From Pseudomonadota bacterium (GTDB lineage Bacteria > Pseudomonadota > Gammaproteobacteria > Burkholderiales > Rhodocyclaceae): a stretch of 64,000 bases of DNA. The notes beneath the pieces were generated by a model that made no database searches, was not told the DNA's origin, and was given only the letters and a program-made list of their open reading frames with translations. A program made the position numbers and the translations under genes. The stretch lies in NCBI GenBank assembly GCA_018241665.1, contig JAFEDK010000005.1:372001-436000 (forward strand), read 5' to 3'. Numbering within the stretch: position 1 is the first letter of the stretch; each line of letters starts with the position of its first letter. This document shows, one piece after another, positions 18,938 to 28,036 of the stretch.

Positions 18938-20689
18938 ATGAGCAGCACTACCCCCAAGCAGTCCACCCGTCGCGACCTGCTGAAGCGCGGCGCCATCGCC
19001 GCCGGCAGCCTGGCCACCCTCGGCCTCGCGCCCTCCGCCGCCGAGGCAGCCAAGGCTTCCGCCCAGAAGTGGGACCATGAAACCGACGTGGTCTGCATCG
19101 GCTCCGGCGCGGCCGCCTGTGCTGCCGCCGTCACCGCCGCCGGCCAGGGGGCCAAGGTGATGCTGGTCGAAAAGATGCCGCTGCCCGGCGGCACCACCGG
19201 CAAGTCCGGCGGCGTCACCTGGATTCCCAACAACCCTTTCCTGCGCGCCCGCGGCATCCACGACGACAAGCTCGACTGCCTGCGCTACCTGGCCCGCTAC
19301 GCCTACCCCCGCGAATACACGCCGCACAGCCCGACCCTCGGCCTCGACCCGCACGACTATCGCCTGCTGGAGACCTTCTACGACAAGGGCTCGAAGATGA
19401 TCGAGCACCTGGGCAAGCTGGACGCGGTGCATTTCCGTGAATTCAAGATGTGGTTCGTGGACAAGTACGCCCCGGATTATGCCGACCACCTGCCGGAGAA
19501 CAAGGTCTCCCGCGGCCGCGCCCTGGAACCGGCGGCCGGTGCTGGCTCCAGCGTGGGTGGCGGCAGCCTGGCCAGCCAGATGGAAAAGTGGCTGACCGCC
19601 CGCAAGATGCCGATTCTCCTCGAACACCGGGTCACCCGTGTCGTGAAGGACGGCGAACGCGTGGTCGGTATCGAGGCCATGCACGGCGACAAGCTGGTGC
19701 GCATCAAGGCCCGCCGCGGCGTGGTCTTCGGCACCGGCGGCTTCGCCCACAACACCGAGCTGGTCGGCCTGCACCAGCCCGGCCTCTACGGCGCCTGCGC
19801 AATGCCCGGCTCGACCGGCGACTTCATCTCCATCGCCGGCGCCGCCGGCGCCCGCATGGGCAGCCTCAACACGGCCTGGCGCACCCAGGTCGTGCTGGAG
19901 GAAGCCCTGCAGAACCGCGCCATCGGCATGGGCGCCTTCGTGCTGCCGGGCGACGCGATGATCCTGGTCAACAAGTACGGCCGGCGCATCGTCAACGAGA
20001 AGATCAACTACAACGACCGCACCCAGGTGCACTTCATCTTCGACCCGGTGAAGAAGGAGTACCCCAACCAGTTCCAGTTCATGATCTTCGACGGGCGCAG
20101 CCTGGACGCCTTCGGCGGCGCCTTCCCGATCCCCGCCGACCGCCGCGCCTCGCCGCACCTGATCGAGGGCGCCAGCCTCGCCGAGCTGTCCGCCAACATC
20201 GCCGCGCGCCTCGACAAGCTGCAGGACAAGACCGGCGGCTTCAAGCTGGAAGCGGACTTCGCCAGCCAGCTCGCCGACACCGTCGGCCGCTTCAACGGCT
20301 ACGCCAAAACCGGCAAGGACCTGGAGTTCGACCGCGGCGCGCACGACTACGACAAGGACTGGCAGGCCCTGTTCTCGCCGGTGCGCAAAGGCAGCAGCCA
20401 GCCCGCCAACCCGATGCCCAACGTGACGATGCACCCGCTCACCGAACAGGGCCCGTACTACGCCTTCATCCTCGCCCCGGGTGCCCTCGACACCAACGGC
20501 GGGCCGATGATCAACGAGCACGCCCAGGTGCTCGACACCAACGGCAAGCCGATCCCCGGCCTCTACGGCGCCGGCAACTGCATCGCCAGCCCGGCCCGCG
20601 GCGCCTACTACGGCGCCGGCGGCACCATCGGCATGGCGCTGACCTTCGGCTACATCGCCGGCCTGCACGCCACCGGAGCGGCGGCCTGA
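18938..20689 (+). CDS. Tat-exported FAD-binding dehydrogenase, fumarate reductase/KstD superfamily
   Basis: A flavoprotein of 583 residues. The N-terminus carries a twin-arginine signal (STRRDLLKRGAIAAGSLATL, then an Ala-rich cleavage region near residue 38), so it is folded with FAD and sent to the periplasm. The mature part has VVCIGSGAAACAAAVTAAG, GGTTGKSGGVTWIPNN and the C-terminal PGLYGAGNCIASPARGAYYG plus GGTIGMALTFGYIAG. ATG 18938 is chosen over GTG 18935 because AAAGGAG lies six bases upstream of it. Its stop overlaps the start of a cytochrome c gene (TGATG), which suggests that the two form a periplasmic flavocytochrome dehydrogenase or reductase. Substrate unknown. Confidence 0.9.
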   Translation: MSSTTPKQSTRRDLLKRGAIAAGSLATLGLAPSAAEAAKASAQKWDHETDVVCIGSGAAACAAAVTAAGQGAKVMLVEKMPLPGGTTGKSGGVTWIPNNPFLRARGIHDDKLDCLRYLARYAYPREYTPHSPTLGLDPHDYRLLETFYDKGSKMIEHLGKLDAVHFREFKMWFVDKYAPDYADHLPENKVSRGRALEPAAGAGSSVGGGSLASQMEKWLTARKMPILLEHRVTRVVKDGERVVGIEAMHGDKLVRIKARRGVVFGTGGFAHNTELVGLHQPGLYGACAMPGSTGDFISIAGAAGARMGSLNTAWRTQVVLEEALQNRAIGMGAFVLPGDAMILVNKYGRRIVNEKINYNDRTQVHFIFDPVKKEYPNQFQFMIFDGRSLDAFGGAFPIPADRRASPHLIEGASLAELSANIAARLDKLQDKTGGFKLEADFASQLADTVGRFNGYAKTGKDLEFDRGAHDYDKDWQALFSPVRKGSSQPANPMPNVTMHPLTEQGPYYAFILAPGALDTNGGPMINEHAQVLDTNGKPIPGLYGAGNCIASPARGAYYGAGGTIGMALTFGYIAGLHATGAAA

Positions 20690-21093
20690 TGCCCCGCTCC
20701 AGCCTCGCGGCCCTCGCGGTCGCGGCGCTGGCCGCCCTGGCATCCGCCGGTGCCGGGGCCGCCGCGCCCGCCGTCAGTTTTTCCCGCGACATCGTGCCGG
20801 TGCTGCGTGGCAACTGCGCCACCTGCCACCTCACTGGCCAGGAAGCCGGCCAGATGAAGCTCCACCCGGGCGGCGCCTACGCCTCGCTGGTCAAGGTCGC
20901 CTCGGTGGAAAGCCCGCTGCAGCGGGTCGCCCCCGGCGCGCCGGACAAAAGCTACCTGATGCACAAGCTGGACGGCACCCACCTGGACGCCGGCGGCAGC
21001 GGCGAGCGCATGCCCTTCGGCCAGCCGCCCCTCGACGACGCCACCCGCGAGCTGCTGCGCCGCTGGATCGCCGCCGGCGCAGCCAACAACTGA
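20689..21093 (+). CDS. small periplasmic cytochrome c
   Basis: A 134-residue protein with a signal peptide (about residues 1-26, Ala-rich) and one haem motif CATCH (C43, C46, H47). The surrounding FSRDIVPVLRGNCATCHLTG resembles the planctomycete-type cytochrome c domain, and MPFGQPPL near the C-terminus could supply the axial Met. The gene begins inside the stop codon of the flavoprotein gene (TGATG). The tight coupling suggests it is the electron partner of that exported flavoprotein. A much longer frame exists in this phase, but it overlaps the flavoprotein coding region and is not used. Confidence 0.88.
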   Translation: MPRSSLAALAVAALAALASAGAGAAAPAVSFSRDIVPVLRGNCATCHLTGQEAGQMKLHPGGAYASLVKVASVESPLQRVAPGAPDKSYLMHKLDGTHLDAGGSGERMPFGQPPLDDATRELLRRWIAAGAANN

Positions 21094-21118
21094 CAACGAG
21101 AAACACCGGAGACGAGAC

Positions 21119-22579
21119 ATGACGCAGCCCCCCGAAATCCTGCGCGCCGCGCAGATCGAGCGCTGGAACGACGAAGCCGACGTGATCGTCGTCGGCATGG
21201 GCATCGCCGGTGCCTGCGCGGCCCTCGAAGCCCAGCGCGCCGGCGCCGACGTGCTGGTGATCGAACGCGCCAGCGCCGGCGGCGGGGCCAGCGCCCTGTC
21301 GTCCGGCATCTTCTACCTGGGCGGCGGCACCGCCGTACAGCAGGCCGCCGGCTACGAGGACACGCCGCAGGCCATGTACGACTTCCTGATGGCCAACGGC
21401 GTGTCGCCGGACGCGGAGATCATCCGCGCCTTCTGCGACGGCTGCGTCGAGCACTTCGACTGGCTGGAAGCCGAGGGCGTGCCCTTCGAGCGCAGCTACT
21501 TCCCGGGCAAGGCGGTGTTCCTGACCACCACCACCTGCCTGATGAGCACCGGCAACGAGAAGGTGTGGCCCTACCGGGAGATCGCCAAGCCCGCCCCGCG
21601 CGGCCACAAGGTCGCCCGCGAAGGCGAGAACGCCGGCTCGCTGGCGATGGAAGCCCTGCTGGCCCGCTGCGCCGAAGCCAAGCTGCGCACCCATTTCGAC
21701 AGCCAGGTAACGGCGCTGGTCATCGACGACGATGGCCGCGTGGTCGGCGTGCGTTACCGCAAGACCGGCGAGGACCGCTTCGCCCGCGCTGCCCGCGGCG
21801 TGATCCTGTCCACCGGCGGCTACAACATGAACAAGGAACTGCTGGCCGCCCACATGCCGCACATGCTCGGCAACTCCGAGCCGCTCGGCGTGCCCTACAA
21901 CGACGGCGCCGGCATCCTGCTCGGCCAGTCGGCCGGCGCGGCCACCCAGTCGATGAGCGGCGTCATCGCCACGGCTTCGTTCTACCCACCGAGCCAGTTG
22001 ATCAAGGGCATCCTGGTGAACACCCGCGGCGAACGCTTCGTCGCCGAGGACTCCTATCACGGCCGCACCGCCGCCTTCATCACCGAGCAGCCGGGCCGCA
22101 AGGCCTACCTGATCCTCGACTCGGAGATCTTCGCCTACCCGGAGCTGACGGATTTCTCCCACCACACGCTGGTGGACGGCTGGGAAACCATCGAGGAGAT
22201 GGAAGCCGGCCTGGCGCTGCCGCCGGGCTCCCTGCAGCGCACCCTCGGCGACTACAACCGCCACGCGGAGAACGGCGAGGACCCGCTGCTGCACAAGCAC
22301 CCGGAGTGGATCAAGCCGCTCACCGCCGCGCCCTACGCCGCCTTCGACGTGTCCTTCAACAAGTCGGTGTATCTGTTCATCACCCTCGGCGGCCTCAAGA
22401 CCAACGCCCGCACGGAAGTCGTCGGCGTGGATGGCGCCGTGGTCCCGGGCCTCTACGCGGCGGGCGCCTGCGCCTCCAGCGTGTCCCGCGACGGCAAGGA
22501 CTACGCCAGCGGCCTCAGCCTCGGGCCCGGCTCGTTCTTCGGCCGCGTCGCCGGACGCCTGGCCGCCAGCGCCGGCTGA
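21119..22579 (+). CDS. FAD-dependent oxidoreductase, KstD/fumarate reductase-like (cytoplasmic)
   Basis: A 486-residue flavoprotein of the same superfamily as those at 10810 and 18938. It has VIVVGMGIAGACAALEAQRAG, GGGASALSSGIFYLGGG, and the C-terminal PGLYAAGACASSVSRDGKDY and GLSLGPGSFFGRVAG. No signal peptide is present, so it should act in the cytoplasm, after the exported homologue just upstream. It is most like the 10810 protein at the N-terminus (the SGxFYxxGG-x2-VQxAAG pattern). It starts 26 bases after the cytochrome gene. A dehydrogenation next to a ketone is a reasonable guess. Confidence 0.9.
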   Translation: MTQPPEILRAAQIERWNDEADVIVVGMGIAGACAALEAQRAGADVLVIERASAGGGASALSSGIFYLGGGTAVQQAAGYEDTPQAMYDFLMANGVSPDAEIIRAFCDGCVEHFDWLEAEGVPFERSYFPGKAVFLTTTTCLMSTGNEKVWPYREIAKPAPRGHKVAREGENAGSLAMEALLARCAEAKLRTHFDSQVTALVIDDDGRVVGVRYRKTGEDRFARAARGVILSTGGYNMNKELLAAHMPHMLGNSEPLGVPYNDGAGILLGQSAGAATQSMSGVIATASFYPPSQLIKGILVNTRGERFVAEDSYHGRTAAFITEQPGRKAYLILDSEIFAYPELTDFSHHTLVDGWETIEEMEAGLALPPGSLQRTLGDYNRHAENGEDPLLHKHPEWIKPLTAAPYAAFDVSFNKSVYLFITLGGLKTNARTEVVGVDGAVVPGLYAAGACASSVSRDGKDYASGLSLGPGSFFGRVAGRLAASAG

Positions 22580-22628
22580 CACCTCAGCCCGGCACCGTTT
22601 TCCCAATCCCGTGACCAAGGAGACTGCC

Positions 22629-23402
22629 ATGGTCCGCAACACTGCCGCCCGCTTCCGCGACGGCCTCGCCGCCAGCCCCTCCATTGCCGCGGCCGGGCGC
22701 CTGCTGGCCGAATACTCCGCGGCGCTGGGCTGGGAACGCGCCGCCTTCCAGGTGGACATGGAGCAGACCCGCCTGGCGCTGGCCGAGGACGGCCGCTTCG
22801 TCGCCATCGACATGGGCTGGTCCACGGACACCCTGAAGCACTGGCAGGACGACCGCCTGGCCCTGCACTGCCCGGTCACCCGGCGCTGCGGGCGCAGCAT
22901 GGACGCCTTCCTGTGGGACGTCGACCCGGACAGCGAGACCTGGCGCGGCGAAGCCCTCGACGCCGCGCAGCGGGACACGCTGGCGGCCTACCGGGACTGC
23001 GCCGACGGCGCGGTGACGGTGCCGGTGCACCGGCCCGGCGGCAAGACCGGCTACGTGTCCTGGTTCGGCCACGACCCGGCCGCGCTGCGCCGCCGCCACC
23101 GGGACACCTGGCGCGAGACCTGGCTGATCTCCCACGCCTTCATCGCCCGGGCGGACGCCCTCGAAAGCGCCGCCCGCAAGCGCGACGCCCAGGCCGCCGC
23201 CGACACCCTGTCGCCGCGGGAGCTGGAGTGCCTGTCGTGGGTCGCCCGCGGCAAGACCGACGAGGAGATCGGGCTGATCCTCGGCCGCTCCCGCGAGACC
23301 GTGCATTTCCACCTCGGCAAGGCCATGAAGAAGCTGCAGGCCAGCAACCGCAGCCACGCGGTGGCTATCGCCTGCACCCTCGGCCTGATCCGCCTGTTCT
23401 GA
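22629..23402 (+). CDS. LuxR-family transcriptional regulator (LuxR solo)
   Basis: A 257-residue regulator with an N-terminal domain resembling the autoinducer-binding fold and a C-terminal LuxR helix-turn-helix (LSPRELECLSWVARGKTDEE through VHFHLGKAMKKL). The expected Asp-Pro of acyl-homoserine-lactone binders is Cys-Pro here (ALHCPVTRR), and no luxI gene is nearby, so it may sense a non-AHL ligand such as the substrate. The start has AAGGAG five to six bases upstream. It sits between flavoprotein and OYE-type reductase genes in the operon from 18938, an unusual place for a regulator, and suggests positive feedback on the pathway. Confidence 0.88.
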   Translation: MVRNTAARFRDGLAASPSIAAAGRLLAEYSAALGWERAAFQVDMEQTRLALAEDGRFVAIDMGWSTDTLKHWQDDRLALHCPVTRRCGRSMDAFLWDVDPDSETWRGEALDAAQRDTLAAYRDCADGAVTVPVHRPGGKTGYVSWFGHDPAALRRRHRDTWRETWLISHAFIARADALESAARKRDAQAAADTLSPRELECLSWVARGKTDEEIGLILGRSRETVHFHLGKAMKKLQASNRSHAVAIACTLGLIRLF

Positions 23403-23409
23403 GCCCACC

Positions 23410-25407
23410 ATGGCCCTGACCCACATCCATACCCCGCTCCGCCTCGGCCCCGTCGAGCTGAAAAACCGCGTCGTGCGCACCGCCCACGCCACCAACCTCG
23501 GTGGCGGCACGATGAGCGACGCACTGATCGGCTACCACCGGGCCCGCGCCGAAGGCGGCGTCGGCCTGTCGATCATCGAGATCCTGTCGGTCCACTCGAC
23601 CACGCCGGCGACCCTCAACGTGTTCACCCCCGGTATCGGCGAGGGCTACCGCAAGCTGGTGGACACCGTCCGCCCCCACGGCATGAAGCTGTTCCAGCAG
23701 CTCTGGCACGGCGGCCACAACGCGCTGCCGGTGGACGGCTCGCCGCCCTGGTCGGCCTCCGACGTGCCGAGCCCGACGATAGGCGTGACGCCGCAGCCGA
23801 TGAGCCAGGCGATGATCGACGAGATCGTCGCCGCCTACGCCGACACGGCGCGGCAATGCGAAGCCTGGGGCCTCGACGGCGTGGAGATCCACGGCGCCCA
23901 CGGCTACCTGCCGGCCCAGTTCCTGTCCCGCAACGCCAACCGGCGCGACGACGCCTATGGCGGCAGCCTGGCCAACCGCATGCGCTTCCTGCTGGAAGTG
24001 GTGACAGCGGTGCGCCGCGCCGTGTCGCCGGGCTTCGCCGTCGGCGTGCGGATGGCCCCGGACCTGTCCGCCGGCGGCATCGGCGTGGACGACGTCCGGC
24101 AGGTGGTGGCCGAGCTGGAGGAGCGCCGGCTGATCGACTTCGTCGACGTCTCCCTCGGCGACTACCACGCCTTTCCCAAGCTGATCGGCGCGATGCACGA
24201 GCCCCTCGGCTACGAGATGGCCACCAGCGCGCCCATCGCCCGCGCGGCGCGCACGCCGGCCATTGTCACCGGCCGCTTCCGCACGCTGGAAGAGGCCGAC
24301 CAGGTGATCCGCGCCGGCGACGCCGACCTGGTCGCGCTGACCCGCGCCCACATCGCCGACCCGGAGCTGGTCAACAAGACCCTCGCCGGCCACCCGGAAC
24401 GGGTGCGCCCGTGCATCGCCTGCAACCAGGGCTGCGTCGGCGGCCTGCTCGGCCCGGCGGCGCGCATGGGCTGCACCGTCAATCCGGCTGTCGGCCTCGA
24501 GGACAGCCTGGAGGACGCCCGCCTGCAGCCTGCCGTCACGCCACGCCGCGTGCTGGTCGTCGGCGGCGGCCCGGCCGGCATGGAAGCGGCCCGCGTGGCG
24601 GCCCTGCGCGGCCACCGGGTGACCCTCGCCGAAGCGGCCGACAAGCTCGGCGGCGCGCTGCGCATCGCCGCCCGCGCGCCCCAGCGCCATGGCATCGGCG
24701 ACATCGCGGCGTGGCTCGAACAGGAGATCTATCGCCTCGGCGTGGAGGTGCGCCTGTCGTCCTACCTGGGCGCCGATGACATTCGCCGGGAGGCACCGGA
24801 GGCGGTGATCCTCGCCACCGGCTCGCTGCCGCGCATGGATGGCGTGCAGCTGTCCCACCCGGGCGAGCCGATCGCCGGCATCGACCGCCCCAACGTGCTG
24901 TCGAGCTGGGAGCTGCTCACTGAAAAGCCGCCGCGGGCGGTCCGCAGCGCGGTGGTCATCGACGACGTGGGCCACTACGAAGGCATCGCCGCCGCCGAAC
25001 ACCTCGTCGCGCTGGGCGCCGAAGTCCATTTCGTGACCCGCCACGCCGCCTTCGCGCACCAGATGGAGGCCGCCTTGTCCGCCGAGCCGGCCCTGCAGCG
25101 CCTGGCTCGCGGCCGCTTCCATCTGCACCTGCGCACCCGCGCGCTCGCCATCGGGCCCGACCACGTCGAGCTGCTGCCGGCCTACCTGTCGCCAGAGGGG
25201 CCCGGTGCGTTCCGGGTCACCGCCGAGCGGGTCGTCTTCATCTCCCACAACGCGCCGTGCCGGGACCTGGCGGACGAGCTGGCCGACAGCGGACTGCCGC
25301 TCCGGCTGGTCGGCGACGCCTGCTCGCCGCGCTTCCTGCCGACGGCGCTGCGCGAAGGCCGCCTGGCCGGCGTGGCCATCGATGGCATGCTCGGCCAGCC
25401 GGCCTGA
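23410..25407 (+). CDS. FMN/FAD/[4Fe-4S] oxidoreductase, 2,4-dienoyl-CoA reductase/BaiCD-like
   Basis: A 665-residue protein with an N-terminal old yellow enzyme barrel (about 1-330), a four-cysteine cluster site (C335, C338, C342, C355 in RPCIACNQGC and MGCTVNP) and C-terminal FAD and NAD(P) domains (VLVVGGGPAGMEAARVAALRG). The active site is typical: H161 and H164 in EIHGAHGYL and Tyr in DDAYGGS. This is the layout of 2,4-dienoyl-CoA reductase and of bile-acid enzymes BaiCD and BaiH, which reduce conjugated double bonds. It begins eight bases after the LuxR gene. Substrate unknown; an enone of a polycyclic compound would fit the neighbourhood. Confidence 0.92.
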   Translation: MALTHIHTPLRLGPVELKNRVVRTAHATNLGGGTMSDALIGYHRARAEGGVGLSIIEILSVHSTTPATLNVFTPGIGEGYRKLVDTVRPHGMKLFQQLWHGGHNALPVDGSPPWSASDVPSPTIGVTPQPMSQAMIDEIVAAYADTARQCEAWGLDGVEIHGAHGYLPAQFLSRNANRRDDAYGGSLANRMRFLLEVVTAVRRAVSPGFAVGVRMAPDLSAGGIGVDDVRQVVAELEERRLIDFVDVSLGDYHAFPKLIGAMHEPLGYEMATSAPIARAARTPAIVTGRFRTLEEADQVIRAGDADLVALTRAHIADPELVNKTLAGHPERVRPCIACNQGCVGGLLGPAARMGCTVNPAVGLEDSLEDARLQPAVTPRRVLVVGGGPAGMEAARVAALRGHRVTLAEAADKLGGALRIAARAPQRHGIGDIAAWLEQEIYRLGVEVRLSSYLGADDIRREAPEAVILATGSLPRMDGVQLSHPGEPIAGIDRPNVLSSWELLTEKPPRAVRSAVVIDDVGHYEGIAAAEHLVALGAEVHFVTRHAAFAHQMEAALSAEPALQRLARGRFHLHLRTRALAIGPDHVELLPAYLSPEGPGAFRVTAERVVFISHNAPCRDLADELADSGLPLRLVGDACSPRFLPTALREGRLAGVAIDGMLGQPA

Positions 25408-25434
25408 GGCAGTGACGAAACTGGCCTGGCTCCA

Positions 25435-25463
25435 TATAAAAAACCAACTACATTGTTTGTTAT
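25435..25463. promoter_or_regulatory. A/T-rich motif of the catabolic island, site c
   Basis: The sequence starts TATAAAAACCAAC and ends TGTTTGTTATA. AACCAAC and GTTTGTT make imperfect inverted arms with six bases between. It is close to site f (TATAAAAACGAAC...TGTTTTT). It lies between the OYE gene stop (25407) and the Rieske gene start (25641), about 180 bases before the latter. Confidence 0.58.
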
Positions 25464-25640
25464 AGGAGTAGTATTTCCCGCGAGACAAGTCACAGGATCG
25501 GTCGGAATGCCACAGCGCAACCCGACCCGGAATCGCAGACGCCACCGCCGCACAGACGGCGGGGCGTCCCCCGACGGACGAGACCTTGACCATTCATATC
25601 AATGAGGGCCGGCCCCGGGCCGGCACCGAAGGAGGACGAC

Positions 25641-26951
25641 ATGAGCATCGAGCAACGCATCGAAGAGGCAAAGGAGAGCGGCAAATTCCTGCGCGGTGAC
25701 CCGATCACCGGCGACCGCTACTACTCCAGGGAATTCGCCCAGAAGGAGTGGGACCACGTCTTCACGCGCACCTGGCAGATCGGCGGCATGGCGGCCCAGC
25801 TGGCCAAGCCCGGCTCCACCATCACCCAGAACATCGGCGCGGAATCCATCCTGATGACCAGCGACGAGGACGGCACGATCCGCGCGTTCTACAACGTCTG
25901 CCCGCACCGCGGCAACCGCCTGGTTGCCGACGACGGCAAGTGCGGCGTCAAGCGCATGGTCTGTGCTTATCACAGCTGGACCTTCAGCCTGGACGGCGTG
26001 GTGCGCCACGTACGTGACGCCGAGGACTACCCGCAGGGCAACCCGATCGGCAAGATGAAGCTGAAGGAAATCCGCTGCGAAACCCTCGGCGGCCTGGTGT
26101 GGTTCAACATGGACCCGAACGCCCCGTCGCTGCGCGACTACCTGGGCGTCGTCGCCGACCAGTTGGAGGCCTACCAGACCGCCAACTGGGCGCGGGTGAA
26201 CTGGATGACCGGCCTGGTGGACTGCAACTGGAAGATCATCCACGACAACTTCAACGAGGCCTATCACATCCTCAGCCTGCACCGCGAGCTGGGCACCTTC
26301 ATCGACGACGCCTACCAGAACACCGAGTTCGAGCTGTACAAGAACGGCCACAACGTGATGAAGATGAAGGGCCACCAGCCCTCCGCCAGCTCCCGTGTGA
26401 ATGTGGTGCAGGCGCCGCTGGACGCCATCCTGCGCGAATGGGACCTGGACCCGGCAGCCTTCGAGGGCCGCGTGCGCGACACCCGCGTGGCGCTGCAGCA
26501 GCAGAAGCGCGCCCTCGGCCCCGCCCGCGGCCACAAGCACTATGAAGGCGTGTCGGACGCCCAGCTGACCGACTACCACCACTTCACGATCTTCCCGAAC
26601 ACCACGCTGACCATGGCCAGCGACTTCTTCCAGGTCCTGCGGCCGCTGCCGCACCCCAGCGATCCGGAGAAGTGCCTGTTCGACCACTGGGTCATGATGC
26701 CGCCGGTGGAAGGCCGCGACGAGGTGGACACCCCGACCGGCAAGCGCAAGTACGAACCGGCGCCCCACGAGACCTTCCTGCACGGCGAGGCCTCCATCGG
26801 CTTCGTCGCCGACCAGGACCTGAGCGTCGCCGTGGCCCAGCAGCTCGGCCTGCACTCCCGCGGCTACCAGGACGCCTACCTGTCCGGCCAGGAAGACCGC
26901 GTGCGCCGCCTGCACGAAGTGATCAACGACTACATCGAAGGCCGCCGCTGA
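25641..26951 (+). CDS. Rieske non-heme iron oxygenase, alpha subunit
   Basis: A 436-residue ring-hydroxylating oxygenase alpha subunit. The Rieske ligands are C87, H89, C108 and H111 (NVCPHRGN and VCAYHSW). The catalytic iron ligands H209 and H214 are in DNFNEAYHILSLH. ATG 25641 is chosen for the AAGGAGG site upstream; the frame is open to 25602. It is followed by an SDR and an MDR reductase gene on the same strand. It is only distantly similar to the other three alpha subunits in the window, having a region around residues 250-330 rich in charged residues. No reductase or beta subunit is adjacent. Confidence 0.93.
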   Translation: MSIEQRIEEAKESGKFLRGDPITGDRYYSREFAQKEWDHVFTRTWQIGGMAAQLAKPGSTITQNIGAESILMTSDEDGTIRAFYNVCPHRGNRLVADDGKCGVKRMVCAYHSWTFSLDGVVRHVRDAEDYPQGNPIGKMKLKEIRCETLGGLVWFNMDPNAPSLRDYLGVVADQLEAYQTANWARVNWMTGLVDCNWKIIHDNFNEAYHILSLHRELGTFIDDAYQNTEFELYKNGHNVMKMKGHQPSASSRVNVVQAPLDAILREWDLDPAAFEGRVRDTRVALQQQKRALGPARGHKHYEGVSDAQLTDYHHFTIFPNTTLTMASDFFQVLRPLPHPSDPEKCLFDHWVMMPPVEGRDEVDTPTGKRKYEPAPHETFLHGEASIGFVADQDLSVAVAQQLGLHSRGYQDAYLSGQEDRVRRLHEVINDYIEGRR

Positions 26952-26955
26952 GCAC

Positions 26956-26986
26956 CCTGGCCTGCTCCCCACGGGGGCAGGCCAGG
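26956..26986 (+). terminator. strong hairpin after the Rieske gene
   Basis: CCTGGCCTGC-T-CCCC pairs with GGGG-GCAGGCCAGG around a 3-base loop, with one bulged T. It begins four bases after the stop codon at 26951. There is no T run after it, so it may act as a weak terminator or protect the mRNA 3' end, followed 24 bases later by a 67-bp repeat element. Confidence 0.5.
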
Positions 26987-27009
26987 CAGGGCACCTGTGG
27001 GGATGCCCT

Positions 27010-27076
27010 GTGGGGGCGAATTCATTCGCCCGCGGTGCTTGATCCACGTGCGGAGGGCGAATGAATTCGCCCCCAC
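27010..27076. repeat. 67-bp palindromic repeat element, copy 5
   Basis: Full copy with perfect 24-base ends and the centre GGTGCTTGATCCACGTGCGG, nearly the same as at 48342. It lies between the Rieske gene and the SDR gene, downstream of a hairpin at 26956. Confidence 0.94.
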
Positions 27077-27163
27077 AGGCTACCTCACCCCACAGGCCAT
27101 CCGCACCGCAAGGCCTCCTGTTTCACCCGCCCCACCCCGCAACCCACTCCAACGGAAACCGAC

Positions 27164-27922
27164 ATGCAAAAAGAATTCGACAACAAGGTCGTCCTCATCA
27201 CCGGTGCCGGTTCCGGCATCGGCCGCGCCGCTGCCCTGGCCTTCGCCCGCGAGGGCGCCCGCGTTGCGGTGGCCGACATCACCGAGGCCGGCGGCAAGGA
27301 CACCGTCGCCCAGATCGAGGCCGCCGGCGGCACCGCCCGCTTCTTCCGCCTCGACGTCACCAAGTCTTCGGAGGTCGAGAGCCTGGTGCGCCAGATCGTC
27401 GAGACCTGGGGCCGCCTCGACATCACCCTCAACAACGCCGGCGTGGACAACGACATGGCGCCGATCACCGAGACCTCCGAAGCGGACTTCGACCGGGTCA
27501 TCGCGGTGAACCTGAAGGGCGTCTGGCTGTGCATGAAGTACGCCATCGCGCAGATGGAAAAGCAGGGCGGCGGCGTGGTCATCAACACCGCCTCGGCCCT
27601 CAGCATCACCGTGGTGCCCGGCGCCTCCCCCTACAACGCCAGCAAGCACGCGGTGGCCGGCCTGACCAAGACGGTGGCGGTGGAGGTCGGCGGCAAGAAC
27701 ATCCGCGTCAATGCGATCTGCCCCGGCGTGATCCGCACCCCGCTGCTGGAAAACCACCCCAACCTGCCGGAGCTGGAGAAGAGCCTGCTGCCGCTGCACC
27801 CCATCGGCCGCCTCGGCCAGGTGGACGAGGTCGCCAACGCGGTGCTGTGGCTGGCCTCCGACAAGGCCTCCTTCGTGCACGGCGCACTGCTCACCGTGGA
27901 TGGCGGCTGGACCGCGATGTAG
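27164..27922 (+). CDS. short-chain dehydrogenase/reductase
   Basis: A classical SDR of 252 residues with VLITGAGSGIGRAAALAFA, NNAGVD, a catalytic YNASK and the C-terminal VDGGWTAM. It is expected to use NAD(H), as an Asp (ADIT) follows the second beta strand. The start at 27164 lies 212 bases after the Rieske gene, with a repeat element between them. The stop codon TAG at 27920-27922 lies inside the next palindromic repeat element (27919-27984), so the element supplies the end of the gene. It probably oxidises an alcohol produced by the upstream oxygenase; that is inference. Confidence 0.91.
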   Translation: MQKEFDNKVVLITGAGSGIGRAAALAFAREGARVAVADITEAGGKDTVAQIEAAGGTARFFRLDVTKSSEVESLVRQIVETWGRLDITLNNAGVDNDMAPITETSEADFDRVIAVNLKGVWLCMKYAIAQMEKQGGGVVINTASALSITVVPGASPYNASKHAVAGLTKTVAVEVGGKNIRVNAICPGVIRTPLLENHPNLPELEKSLLPLHPIGRLGQVDEVANAVLWLASDKASFVHGALLTVDGGWTAM

Positions 27923-27984
27923 GGGCGAATTCATTCGCCCTGGGGGTCGATCCAAGCGCAGTGGGCGAATGAATTCGCCCCTAC
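27919..27984. repeat. palindromic repeat element, copy 6, overlapping a stop codon
   Basis: This copy of 66 bases has GTAGGGGCG and CGCCCCTAC ends. The TAG at its left border is the stop codon of the SDR gene at 27164. The centre is one base shorter than in other copies. A lone half element follows at 28037. Confidence 0.92.
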
Positions 27985-28036
27985 GGAACTCGACCACCCC
28001 ACTCGACGACGCACCACGGCCCCTCCATTCACCTCC

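Noticed and set aside
19450..21093. A 547-codon frame containing the cytochrome c at its end
   Set aside because: Its first two thirds overlap the flavoprotein gene in another phase and give Arg/Pro-rich sequence. The true gene starts at 20689 with a signal peptide.
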